64,000 nt of DNA from Corynebacterium aquilae DSM 44791 (GTDB taxonomy: Bacteria > Actinomycetota > Actinomycetes > Mycobacteriales > Mycobacteriaceae): positions 147,992 to 211,991 of the forward strand of contig NZ_CP009245.1 of assembly GCF_001941445.1 (NCBI RefSeq). Direction: 5' to 3'. Numbering within the stretch: the first letter of the stretch is position 1; each line of letters opens with the position of its first letter. Position numbers and translations under genes: made by a program. Under the pieces are notes generated by a model. The model searched no databases. It had not been told where the DNA came from and was given only the letters and a program-made list of their open reading frames with translations. Shown piece after piece: positions 38,401 to 47,327 of this stretch.

Positions 38401-38961
38401 CTAGGCTTGTTTGCGGCCGGTGTTTCCGGCTTGTTGGGCGCCGATGAGGTCGGCGCGCGCCCGGGCTACTCGGGAGCGGATCGTGCCGACGCGTACGCCG
38501 GCGATTTTGGCTGCCTCGTCGTAGGTGTAGCCCAGCACCTGAGTCAGGATGAGGGCCTCCCGGCGGTCTGGGTCCAGATCGTCGAGCAATAGTTGGGCGT
38601 CCACCCAATCGGTGAAACTGCCCGGAGTGGAGGTCGAAATGGTTTCGACCTCGGTGCCGGACTTGCGGGGGCGCGCCATGTCGTGGCGGATGTTGTCCAC
38701 CCACACTCGGCGGGCGAGCGAGAGAATCCAGGTGCGCGCGGAGCTGCGGGCTGCGAATCGTGGCAGGGCGCCCATGACGCGCAAATAAGTCTCCTGGGTG
38801 AGATCGTCGGCGATTTCCGCGCCGCCCAGATGGGCCAGGAGTCGCCACACATCGCCCTGGGTCAACCGAATGAATTCGGTCAGGGCTTCTTTGTCACCGC
38901 GACCTGCGCGCAGTGCCAGAGCGGTGACGTGTGCGTCATGCTCTTCGGAATGGTGGCTCAT
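38401..38961 (-). CDS. sigC: ECF-family RNA polymerase sigma factor SigC
   Basis: A 186-aa group 4 sigma factor. Region 2 includes EIADDLTQETYLRVMGALPRF near residues 49-69 and RTWILSLARRVWVDNIR near 76-92. Region 4 has REALILTQVLGYTYDEAAKIAGVRVGTIRSRVARAR near 133-168 with the helix-turn-helix. Position beside katA matches C. glutamicum sigC, reported to control respiratory oxidase genes; that role is transferred by synteny. No anti-sigma gene is adjacent. A TAGAAT box 9 nt before the ATG suggests a leaderless mRNA. Confidence 0.88.
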   Translation of the reverse strand: MSHHSEEHDAHVTALALRAGRGDKEALTEFIRLTQGDVWRLLAHLGGAEIADDLTQETYLRVMGALPRFAARSSARTWILSLARRVWVDNIRHDMARPRKSGTEVETISTSTPGSFTDWVDAQLLLDDLDPDRREALILTQVLGYTYDEAAKIAGVRVGTIRSRVARARADLIGAQQAGNTGRKQA

Positions 38962-38970
38962 AGTTTTAGC

Positions 38971-38976
38971 ATTCTA
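38971..38976 (-). promoter_or_regulatory. -10 box TAGAAT of sigC (leaderless)
   Basis: TAGAAT on the minus strand with a 9-nt gap to the ATG at 38961. Confidence 0.5.
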
Positions 38977-39020
38977 GCAGGCACGGGACAGGTTTTTGGT
39001 GCTGGGTTATGGCTGGTGGC

Positions 39021-39075
39021 GGTGCTGTGCGGGGTGGGGGAGGGTGCTGTGCGGGGTGGGGGAGGGTGCTGTGCT
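39021..39075. repeat. 22-bp tandem repeat between sigC and katA
   Basis: Two exact units of GGTGCTGTGCGGGGTGGGGG plus AG (39021-39042, 39043-39064) and a partial third. Strongly G-rich on the plus strand. Candidate variable-number locus or structured DNA. Confidence 0.85.
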
Positions 39076-39188
39076 GCGGTTTTGTCCTGTCGTGGCGGTC
39101 GGAAGTGAATGTCACTAAGGTGGCGGATAGAGGTAAACCTTGCCATAAGCAGCAAAAATAGGTTTTCTACAAATAAAAATAATCTATT

Positions 39189-39217
39189 TTGCGGGTTTGC
39201 CTTTCATGGTGTACGCT
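39189..39217 (+). promoter_or_regulatory. Promoter of katA
   Basis: TTGCGG (39189-39194), 17-bp spacer, TACGCT (39212-39217). An AT-rich stretch with ATAGG...AATCTAT directly upstream (39159-39188) could be an OxyR-type activator site. The implied 5' leader is about 185 nt. The remaining 447-base gap holds only the tandem repeat. Confidence 0.45.
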
Positions 39218-39408
39218 ATGAATCATCCGCCAGTCGATAGGCAAAAACCTAAGTCGGGTAAGACTTGCACCGCGGACCAGCCCCCGCGATGCGGCGCTTC
39301 ATTGCTTTCGTCTTCTTCATCCGCTTGTGTCACGCACGAGACTGACTGGATTAAAACATTCACCCGACGCCCATCGGCTTTTTCTCGAACAGAAGGGAAG
39401 AGAAAAAC

Positions 39409-40965
39409 ATGACTCACTCCAAGGACGCTAAAGACATCACTGTCGACGACATCGTCGCAGCAGGTCGTTGCCCCGTCGCCCACGGCGCAAGCACCGGCCT
39501 TAATGGTGCTCCGATCGCCAGCGAGAACCACTCCATCACCACCGGTCAGCAGGGCAGCGTTGCACTGCACGACTTCCACCTCATCGAGAAGCTGGCTCAC
39601 TTCAACCGTGAGCGCGTCCCGGAGCGCGTCGTCCACGCCAAGGGCTCCGGCGCCTTCGGTGAGCTGACCGTCACCGAGGACGTTTCTGCCTACACCTGCG
39701 CGGCACTGTTCCAGAAAGACACCGTCACCCCGATGGTGGCACGTTTCTCCACCGTCGCCGGTGAGCAGGGCTCCCCGGACGCATGGCGCGACGTCCGTGG
39801 CTTCAGCCTGAAGTTCTACACCACCGAAGGTAACTACGACATCGTCGGCAACAACACCCCGGTGTTCTTCATCCGCGATGGCATCAAGTTCCCCGACTTC
39901 ATCCACTCCCAGAAGCGTATGCCCGGCACCGGCCTGCGTGACGCTGATATGCAGTGGGACTTCTGGACCCGCACCCCTGAGTCCTCCCACCAGGTGACCT
40001 ACCTGATGGGTGACCGCGGTATCCCGGCCGACTTCCGCCACATGGACGGCTTCGGCTCCCACACCTACCAGTGGATGAACGAAGCTGGCGAGCGTTTCTG
40101 GGTGAAGTACCACTTCAAGACCCGCCAGGGCTGGAAGTTCCTCACCGACGCTGAGGCCGAGGAGATGGCCGGCAAGAACGCCGACCACGCCCGCGAGGAT
40201 CTGTACAACGCCATCGAGCGCGGCGACTTCCCGACCTGGGACGTCAAGGTTCAGATCATGCCGGTCGCCGAGGCTGAAGACTACCGCTTCAACCCCTTCG
40301 ACCTGACCAAGACCTGGTCCCACAAGGACTACCCGCTCATCCACGTCGGTCACTTCACCCTGAACCGCAACCCGGAGAACTTCTTCGCCCAGATCGAGCA
40401 GGCAGCTTTTGCTCCCTCCAACCTGGTGCGCGGCATCGGTTTCTCCCCGGACAAGATGCTCATCGCCCGTGGCTTCGCCTACGCAGATGCTCACCGCTAC
40501 CGCATCGGCGCCAACGCCGATCAGCTGCCGGTGAACCGCCCCATCTGCCCGGTGAACTCCTACGCCCAGGATGGCGCCATGACCTACGACTTCCAGGCAC
40601 CCTCCCAGCGCGTCTACTCCCCGAACGGCTACGGTCGCGACAACGGTGTGCAGGACGATAACAGCAACTCCGGTTCCGGCGTCACCCTTGGTGTGGCTGG
40701 CGACCTCGGCCTGTGGGACACCCACGGCACCGACTTCACCCGCGGCGCTTACGTGCAGCACTCCGAGGACGACGACTTCGGTCAGGCCGGCACCCTGGTG
40801 CGCGAGGTCCTCAACGACGAGGAGCGCGAGCGTCTCGCCGGCAACATCGCCCGCGCCATGGCTGGCGTTTCCGCACAGGTCGAGCAGCAGTGCTACACCT
40901 ACTGGAGCAACGTTGACGAAAACCTCGGCGCACGCGTCAAGGAACTGTTCACCGCAGCCAAGTAA
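39409..40965 (+). CDS. katA: Haem catalase (small-subunit, monofunctional)
   Basis: A 518-aa catalase that disproportionates hydrogen peroxide. The catalytic His lies in the [17 protein letters not shown] region near residue 75. The distal Asn is in [15 protein letters not shown] near 150, and the proximal haem Tyr in [15 protein letters not shown] near 360. Length and C terminus fit clade 3 small-subunit enzymes with NADPH-binding potential. GAAGGGAAGAG precedes the ATG. A long terminator hairpin follows. Confidence 0.97.
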   Translation: MTHSKDAKDITVDDIVAAGRCPVAHGASTGLNGAPIASENHSITTGQQGSVALHDFHLIEKLAHFNRERVPERVVHAKGSGAFGELTVTEDVSAYTCAALFQKDTVTPMVARFSTVAGEQGSPDAWRDVRGFSLKFYTTEGNYDIVGNNTPVFFIRDGIKFPDFIHSQKRMPGTGLRDADMQWDFWTRTPESSHQVTYLMGDRGIPADFRHMDGFGSHTYQWMNEAGERFWVKYHFKTRQGWKFLTDAEAEEMAGKNADHAREDLYNAIERGDFPTWDVKVQIMPVAEAEDYRFNPFDLTKTWSHKDYPLIHVGHFTLNRNPENFFAQIEQAAFAPSNLVRGIGFSPDKMLIARGFAYADAHRYRIGANADQLPVNRPICPVNSYAQDGAMTYDFQAPSQRVYSPNGYGRDNGVQDDNSNSGSGVTLGVAGDLGLWDTHGTDFTRGAYVQHSEDDDFGQAGTLVREVLNDEERERLAGNIARAMAGVSAQVEQQCYTYWSNVDENLGARVKELFTAAK

Positions 40966-41012
40966 GTATCAACCCCAAAGATGAGCGCCACCCCGGCGCC
41001 ATCAGGCAACCC

Positions 41013-41056
41013 AAAGCCCTAGGCATCCACACCACGTGGACGCCTAGGGCTTTTGC
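41013..41056 (+). terminator. Terminator of katA
   Basis: AAAGCCCTAGGC pairs with GCCTAGGGCTTT, with an inner TCCAC/GTGGA extension. Confidence 0.85.
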
Positions 41057-41934
41057 CATGCCAGGACAAAAACCCTTACCCACTGCAGGCACCAAGAAGA
41101 AGCGAATCGGTGTGGAAAAGCTCCGGGCTCTGCACGGCGGCATCACCGACCCGGCACACCCGTCACGCCCGACGCACCTTCACTCCCGCAGCCTGTGTAC
41201 CAACCCAGCGCGCTAGCGCCTTTCCGTGAACTCAGTGCGGCTCCTGCCGAGGCTCAGGAAAACCCGAACCCGCGACCCCCGGGGATCGGGGAGAGACGCC
41301 GGGAAGGGGTGCCAGTTGAGATGAGAACATGCTGAGACTCTAAGAAGAGATCTCAAATCGGCGCAGAATACGACGCGTGCGTGCAAGGTGTCAGGAGCTA
41401 GGGGTCCTGTCCACCGCCGAACGGTGAAAAGCGCCTCTACCTGGGAACTGCTGCAGGCGATGAACGGCATTTCGTGCATGTTAAAAATCGCCAAAATACC
41501 CCGGGCGGGTATACGTGATGAATTAATTTTTCCCAGCTAGATGGGATACCAGTCACAAAAAACGCAGTAAACGGGCAGATGTGGGCACTCTTTACAGGTC
41601 TTGTGCAGCCTTGGAAGCCTGTCAAGACCATCAAGAATCACCCCCGTATGGGGTTGGTGAAAGGGGTGAATGTCCGAACGGGCACCATTGGCGGAATAGG
41701 GAATATCAATACCCCCTCCCGTATCGACGTGCGGTAAAGCAAATTCTTATGTTTTTGTAGCGAACTTCTTAATGGAAAAGTGCAGGTGAGGGCGCTAAAG
41801 GGTGAGTGAATGTTTATAACAAGGTTTGTCTATATGTCCAGCGCATGCCAAGGAACTCAGGAACTTTTAATATTGAGTTGTGACGTGTAGTTTAAAAAGT
41901 CTGTAAATAACTATTTCCCCAAGGAGTACACACT
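41057..41934. other. Long upstream region of giant surface protein 2
   Basis: About 880 bases. The first 400 are GC-rich without credible ORFs. The last 400 are AT-rich and carry the RamA-like motif at 41640, a further ACCCCCT near 41711, and possible -10 boxes. As for surface protein 1, a long non-coding upstream region precedes the gene. Confidence 0.5.
41640..41653. promoter_or_regulatory. ACCCCC-GTA-TGGGGT motif, RamA-like
   Basis: Same arrangement as at 1696 and 32492: ACCCCC, 3 bp, TGGGGT. Located about 285 bp upstream of giant surface protein 2. Confidence 0.4.
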
Positions 41935-44900
41935 GTGAGGAAAACTCACCTGATGCGCGGTATCGCGCGGCGCTCCCTCGCCTTGGCGAGTGCTTTTGGT
42001 GTCGCGCTCGGTGCCTCACTGGTCGTCGGCCCGGCCACCGTGCAGGCCTACACCTATGCCGAGATTGAGCCGAACTCTGGCGCAAGCCCCACCGTGGCGA
42101 CCACCATGAGCCACTCCTTCGCGGAGGGTGTCGAGCCCGCGCCCAATGCCGAGTTCACCTACAACGGCACCGCCACCATCGGCGGTCTGAACGAGCCTGG
42201 CACTGCCTACAGTGCCAAGGTCTCGGTCAGTGCCGGCGGCGTCGGCTCCTTCAAGGGCGATGTCACCGCTGACAGCTTCAAGGTCGACGGTGACGCCACT
42301 GTCAGCAAGGTCGAAAAGGACGGCGATTCTTACATCGCCACCATCGACAACCTCACTGGCGACACCACCGTCACCTTCACCCACCCCGGTGTCGTTGACT
42401 CTCAGGCTGGTCCGGGTATGCGTGTCACCGGTTCCATGCAGGCCCGTGTCGACGTGACGCCCACCATCTCCTACGCTGGTCGCGGCTACATCGGCTTCCA
42501 GGGCAACAACGGCACCATCGCCGACTGTGAAGGCTCCCAGGTCTACCAGTATGAAATCGGTGACTCCGGTGCATGGCTCGCCGACATCAAGTTCGGCGAC
42601 GTTGAGGGCAAGTACAAGGTCATGCCCGACAATGGTGCGCTGAAGCCTGCATCCCAGGCTGAAGTTCTCAACTACACGAAGAACACCATTAACATCCAAA
42701 CCGCTGATGGTCGCGACATCACCGGCGAGATCATGGATATGTCTAAGTACAATCCTGATGATCCTTCCAAGCCTTTCGCCCCGGGCAACGCGTCTGCTTA
42801 CCCGAACACCCGCTGGGTCGACTCGGTCAACTTCCCCTACGATCCCGCCACCTGGACCGGTAAAGCATGGCTGCCGGCCGGCACCGTCGTCACCATCGAC
42901 CGTGGTGTGACCTATGGCGCATGTACCGGCAACGGTATCTCCACCGACCTCACTGCAAAGCGTGAGCTCGGCGTGAACATGGATATCGCCCGTGTGAACA
43001 CCAGTGAAACCGACCTGGCCGTTGACAGCTTTACGCTGCCCGGCGAGGTTGCCCCAAGGGACCTGTGTGAAGACCTCGTTTACTCAAACGGTGACTCCAC
43101 CAAGGCCACTGTGAAACTTGGTCAAGCGACCCTTCTGCCTAACGGCAAGTTGGCTGCGAAGCTTGTCGGCACCACTGAAGTTGGCACCGAGGCTATCGCT
43201 ATTCCGCACGCCAAGGAATATCACAACCGCATCTACTACCTGACCAAGAGTCACGGCCTGTACTACTACGATGCGAACGATGGATCCAACAACTTTGTTG
43301 GCACCATTTTTAAGTTCGATCAGGAAAAGAATAAGCAGCCCTTCGCTGCCGCATTCGATCAGAACGACCAGCTGATCTTCATGGCCAACACCAAGCTGAA
43401 GACTTGGTACTCCCTGGACGTTCTTAGCGGCTCTACTAGGCCGGTTGAGTACCCCTATAAGCCCACTAACTTGACGCCGAACTCCTACGTGCGTGATATC
43501 GCGTTTGATAAGGCGGGTAACGCCTACTTCACGGCGAACGCCAGCAACACTGATGACACCGGTGTGCAGCTCTATAAGCTCCCTGTGGGTACCACAAAGG
43601 CTATTAAGTTGGGTTCTCCTGAGTCCGGCTCCGTCAACGGCCTTGCCTTCGGTAAGGACGGAAAGCTTTATGCGGGTTCTGGCAACAACATTTGGCGAGT
43701 TGACACCGAGACTGGGGAACTGACCAAAGTTCCTTGGAACAATGGTGGCCCCAGTGGTATTGGCGATTTGACCTCCTGTAACTACGACGTCCCGGAGCCC
43801 CCTACAGGCGGTACCCCGGAATTCTCCGTGGAGAAGTCTGCCATCGACCCCTCCACCGGTGCGGTCGTGAAGGCTGGCGAGTCTGCAGGTAACGGCGTCA
43901 CTATCGCTCAGAATGGTACCGGCACCGTCCAGTACCTCGTCACTGTGACTAATAAGGGTTCCGGGGCTGGCACCCCTGAAGCCATCACCGACAACATCTC
44001 TGTCCCCGCAGGCTTCAAGGTCGAAAACGTTCAGATCAAGGACCTCAGCAAGGCCAGCGACAACGTTTCCGACCAGGGAAACAAGACTGAACTGACCCTG
44101 CAGGCCGGCGAACTCGGCGGCACCAACAACAGCCAGTCCTGGCTCATCACCGTCAAGGTGAAGGCCGACGACCCCGCTAGCATCGACTGGTCCGCCATCG
44201 GAGAATGCAACACTGAAGGCGCCGGCCAGCCCGGCACCGGCTTTTTCAACTCCGTCACCATGACGGACGACAAGGACGGCGACGAGAACAACGACGCGTG
44301 TGTTCCCGTCAATCCCAAGGGCAAGCTGATCCTGAAGAAGCGCATCATCGACAGCAGCACTGGCGCCGAGGTTGCACCCGAGGATCTCGACAAGTTCAAC
44401 CTGTCCGCATCCAACATCGCCAACGACCCCTCCGGCGTCGTCGGCACCAACGGTGCGACCGCTGCCGTGAACCCCGGTACCTACCAGCTGGCAGAGTCCC
44501 CCAAGGACAACGGTGAAACCACCGGCTACTACCAGTTCGGTGCATGGGAGTGCGACGGCGGCGAGCTGAACGCGCCCGAATCCCAGATCAAGGTTGCGGC
44601 CAACGAAACCGTCACCTGTACGGTCACCAACACCCGTACGCCCAAGGTACACATCGAGAAGTTCGCCAACGACGCTACCGAGGACAACCCGCACAAGGGC
44701 AAGCCCGTCGTCGCTGACGCCGACGGCAACGTCGACATGGTCTACAAGGTTGTCGTCACCAACGACTCCAACTTCGCCGGCAACGTCGGCGCCATCTCCG
44801 ATACCTTCGGCATCCCCGCCGGCATGGAATGGCGCACCGGCGCCAACGCCACCGTCGCAGAGGCCGAAGGCGTGCAACAGGGCACTACCGTGGGCCTGAA

Positions 44901-46932
44901 GTCCGAAATCACTGAGGCTGAACTCGAGGACTACGAGATCAGCAGTGGTGTCAACAGCAAGCGTTTCGACCTGAACATTGCTGAGGGCATCACCGACATG
45001 GGCCCGGGCACCCACACCTACATCGTCACTGTGCCGCTGCGGATCACTGCTTCCCCCACCACCGAAGAGGGCAAGCAGCAGCTGGCCACCCTCGGCGAGT
45101 GTGAAGACAAGTCCACCGAAAATGGCACCAAGCACACCACCACCGCTAAGGGCGTTGCCAACCGCACCACCCTGATTGGTGAGGACTACACCTACAACAG
45201 TGAGGGCTCCATCAAGGACAACGTTGCGTGTATCCCGGTGGTTCTGCCCAAGGTTCACGTTGAGAAGCTCGCGGCCGATCCTTCCGACGGCAACTCGCAC
45301 ATCGGCAAGCCGATCGCGGTTCCGAAGAACGGTGAGTTCACCACCTCCTACAAGATCGTGGTGACCAACAACACCGACTCTGACGAGCCCGTCACCACCG
45401 GTGCCATCACCGACACCTTCACCGTGCCGGAAGGCCTGGTGTGGGACGGCAGCAAGAAGGCGACCGTCACCGACGACAACGCCGACACTGCTGATGCCAA
45501 CGGTGCAGCCGAAGGCCTCGTCACCGAGCTGAGCCAAGAACAGCTCGCCGGTGGTGCTGAGATCGCAACCAAGGTTGTGAACCTGCCCAAGGACGCGACC
45601 CACACCTTCACCATCACCATCCCGCTGAAGCTGGACACCGCTGATTCCGGTAAGGAAAACCCGGACCAGCCCGGCACCAACTTGACCAATGCCCAGGCCA
45701 ACGAGTCCAAGCTGGGTACCTGTGAGGACAACCCGGAGTCTTTGACCCCTGGTGTCACCACCAAGACCTCCGGTATCGCTAACCAGGTGTCCCTGGTTGG
45801 TGAGGACCAGACCTACAACGACAAGACCTGGGAAAAGGACAACATTGCCTGTGTCCCGATCGAGTTGCCTGGTACCTGGAAGGTGCAGAAGGAAGCCAAG
45901 ACCGATGACGGTTGGGCTGCCAAGGGTGCTCCTATTAAGGCTGGCACCACTCAGACCGGCTATGAGGTGACCACCACCTACCGCGTGCGTGTCACCAACA
46001 ACGGTTCCAAGGCCGGCACCCACCCGGAGATCTACGACAACCCGTCCCTGCCCTCCCCGTGGAACATTGACTCCGTCAAGATCGCCAAGACTGAAGCCGA
46101 CCTGGCTTCCGCCCCGGCGCTCGAGGCCGAGGAAAAGGGCTACAAGATCCCCTTCACCGAAAGCGTTGAAGGTTTCCGCTCCGCCGAATACTTCATCCAG
46201 GTGCACGCCACCGCCGACAATGTTCTTCCCGAAGAATGGGAAAAGATCGGCGAGTGCAACGTGGAAAAGGGCGGCAACGCCAAGCTGGGCGCCTTTAACA
46301 AAGTGACCATGGAAGACGACACCGACGGCGAAGACAACAACGACGCCTGTGTGCCCGTCACCCCGGGCGAGTCCCCGAAGGTTCCTGGCCCGTCGATTGA
46401 GAAGACCGACATCAACGGCACCCCCGTTGCCGGCGCAGTCTTCGCCCTCTACGACCAGGACCCCAGCGGCGCCGTTGAACCCATCGAGGTTCTCCAGGGC
46501 ACTGACGGTTCCGAAAAGTGGGACGCCACCACCAAGCCGGCTTCCAAGTTCACCATGGAAACCAAGCTGGAGCGCGGCAAGACCTACTGGATCAAGGAGC
46601 TGAAGTCGCCGTCCTCCGAGTACACCCTGCTGCCGGTCCCGCTGAAGTTCATCGCCAAGGACACCAGCGTCTACGTCCCCATGGACGGGATGAACGAAGC
46701 CCCCGGCGTCTGCCCAGACTCCAAGCCGGACTGCTCCGAGGAAGAAAAGACCCGCACCATCGATGGTGGCACCTACACCCTGACCGGTAACGTGCTCAAG
46801 GTCGCCGACCCCCGCGCCGGCGAACTGCCCAAGGCTGGTGGCATCGGCCACTGGACCCTGGCAGGTGGCGCAGGCGTCCTGATCATGGTCAGCCTGATGT
46901 TCATGTTCCGCGCAAACCCGCGCCGCAACTAA
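41935..46932 (+). CDS. Giant surface protein 2: beta-propeller-like region, repeats, LPKAG sorting-like signal
   Basis: A 1665-aa secreted protein. The signal peptide ends near GPATVQAYT (about 38). The region to about 390 is beta-rich. Residues 400-620 contain blade-like repeats (AKEYHNRIYYLTKSHG, YVRDIAFDKAGNAYF, VNGLAFGKDGKLYAGSG) suggesting a beta-propeller. Repeat domains follow with CVPV, CIPV, CVPI and CVPV near 788, 1097, 1304 and 1470. A SpaA-like domain (GAVFALYDQDP, YWIKELKSP) precedes LPKAGGIGHW at 1631, a hydrophobic helix and a short basic tail NPRRN. It is a clear paralogue of surface protein 1 in the C-terminal half. GTG start with AAGGAG 8 nt upstream. Confidence 0.85.
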   Translation: MRKTHLMRGIARRSLALASAFGVALGASLVVGPATVQAYTYAEIEPNSGASPTVATTMSHSFAEGVEPAPNAEFTYNGTATIGGLNEPGTAYSAKVSVSAGGVGSFKGDVTADSFKVDGDATVSKVEKDGDSYIATIDNLTGDTTVTFTHPGVVDSQAGPGMRVTGSMQARVDVTPTISYAGRGYIGFQGNNGTIADCEGSQVYQYEIGDSGAWLADIKFGDVEGKYKVMPDNGALKPASQAEVLNYTKNTINIQTADGRDITGEIMDMSKYNPDDPSKPFAPGNASAYPNTRWVDSVNFPYDPATWTGKAWLPAGTVVTIDRGVTYGACTGNGISTDLTAKRELGVNMDIARVNTSETDLAVDSFTLPGEVAPRDLCEDLVYSNGDSTKATVKLGQATLLPNGKLAAKLVGTTEVGTEAIAIPHAKEYHNRIYYLTKSHGLYYYDANDGSNNFVGTIFKFDQEKNKQPFAAAFDQNDQLIFMANTKLKTWYSLDVLSGSTRPVEYPYKPTNLTPNSYVRDIAFDKAGNAYFTANASNTDDTGVQLYKLPVGTTKAIKLGSPESGSVNGLAFGKDGKLYAGSGNNIWRVDTETGELTKVPWNNGGPSGIGDLTSCNYDVPEPPTGGTPEFSVEKSAIDPSTGAVVKAGESAGNGVTIAQNGTGTVQYLVTVTNKGSGAGTPEAITDNISVPAGFKVENVQIKDLSKASDNVSDQGNKTELTLQAGELGGTNNSQSWLITVKVKADDPASIDWSAIGECNTEGAGQPGTGFFNSVTMTDDKDGDENNDACVPVNPKGKLILKKRIIDSSTGAEVAPEDLDKFNLSASNIANDPSGVVGTNGATAAVNPGTYQLAESPKDNGETTGYYQFGAWECDGGELNAPESQIKVAANETVTCTVTNTRTPKVHIEKFANDATEDNPHKGKPVVADADGNVDMVYKVVVTNDSNFAGNVGAISDTFGIPAGMEWRTGANATVAEAEGVQQGTTVGLKSEITEAELEDYEISSGVNSKRFDLNIAEGITDMGPGTHTYIVTVPLRITASPTTEEGKQQLATLGECEDKSTENGTKHTTTAKGVANRTTLIGEDYTYNSEGSIKDNVACIPVVLPKVHVEKLAADPSDGNSHIGKPIAVPKNGEFTTSYKIVVTNNTDSDEPVTTGAITDTFTVPEGLVWDGSKKATVTDDNADTADANGAAEGLVTELSQEQLAGGAEIATKVVNLPKDATHTFTITIPLKLDTADSGKENPDQPGTNLTNAQANESKLGTCEDNPESLTPGVTTKTSGIANQVSLVGEDQTYNDKTWEKDNIACVPIELPGTWKVQKEAKTDDGWAAKGAPIKAGTTQTGYEVTTTYRVRVTNNGSKAGTHPEIYDNPSLPSPWNIDSVKIAKTEADLASAPALEAEEKGYKIPFTESVEGFRSAEYFIQVHATADNVLPEEWEKIGECNVEKGGNAKLGAFNKVTMEDDTDGEDNNDACVPVTPGESPKVPGPSIEKTDINGTPVAGAVFALYDQDPSGAVEPIEVLQGTDGSEKWDATTKPASKFTMETKLERGKTYWIKELKSPSSEYTLLPVPLKFIAKDTSVYVPMDGMNEAPGVCPDSKPDCSEEEKTRTIDGGTYTLTGNVLKVADPRAGELPKAGGIGHWTLAGGAGVLIMVSLMFMFRANPRRN

Positions 46933-46946
46933 TACACAGCGCCCCT

Positions 46947-47005
46947 GACGCTTAAGACCTTAAGCGTCTGACACCGCCCGCAGGCCCCCACAGCCTGCGG
47001 GCGGT
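46947..47005 (+). terminator. Double hairpin after giant surface protein 2
   Basis: GACGCTTAAG/CTTAAGCGTC (46947-46968) followed by a 12-bp stem CCGCCCGCAGGC with complement at 46993-47004. Confidence 0.7.
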
Positions 47006-47327
47006 TGGCGTATAAACCCCCACCTTCTTCGTCGTATCCCTCAAGGGACACCCCAATGCGAGAAGAGTGGGGGCTTTCGGCATAGCTAGGTGTGCGCGGG
47101 GGTGTTATCCCACCCGAAATAGTCGCACACCTGCTAACCTTAAATCCTCATGAGAATTGCCGTGTGCTTGATGTTTACGGCGGCTAAATCTCCTGGCAGC
47201 ACTGCATAATTAAAACCTGTCGCAGCCGCAGCTTTTCGCGTATGCCCACACCCCCACCGTGCCCCGGGAAGAAACCCCCAACACTGCCGGGGTGCAAGCC
47301 TCACCAGCCCCCGAGAGGACATCCACC
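47006..47327. other. Upstream region of the third surface protein
   Basis: About 320 bases without a supported gene. CCCCCACC..AGTGGGGGCT near 47020-47075 could form a weak stem. No clear promoter recognised. Confidence 0.35.

Noticed and set aside
39131..39155. DtxR-like box upstream of katA (GAGGTAAACCTTGCC)
   Set aside because: Only about 11 of 19 positions fit the consensus and the palindrome is poor.
41213..41494. A 93-codon minus-strand frame upstream of giant surface protein 2
   Set aside because: No ribosome-binding site, unusual composition and no similarity; probably chance.
43084..46851. A minus-strand open frame of about 1255 codons opposite giant surface protein 2
   Set aside because: Same antisense effect; no ribosome-binding site or recognisable domain.
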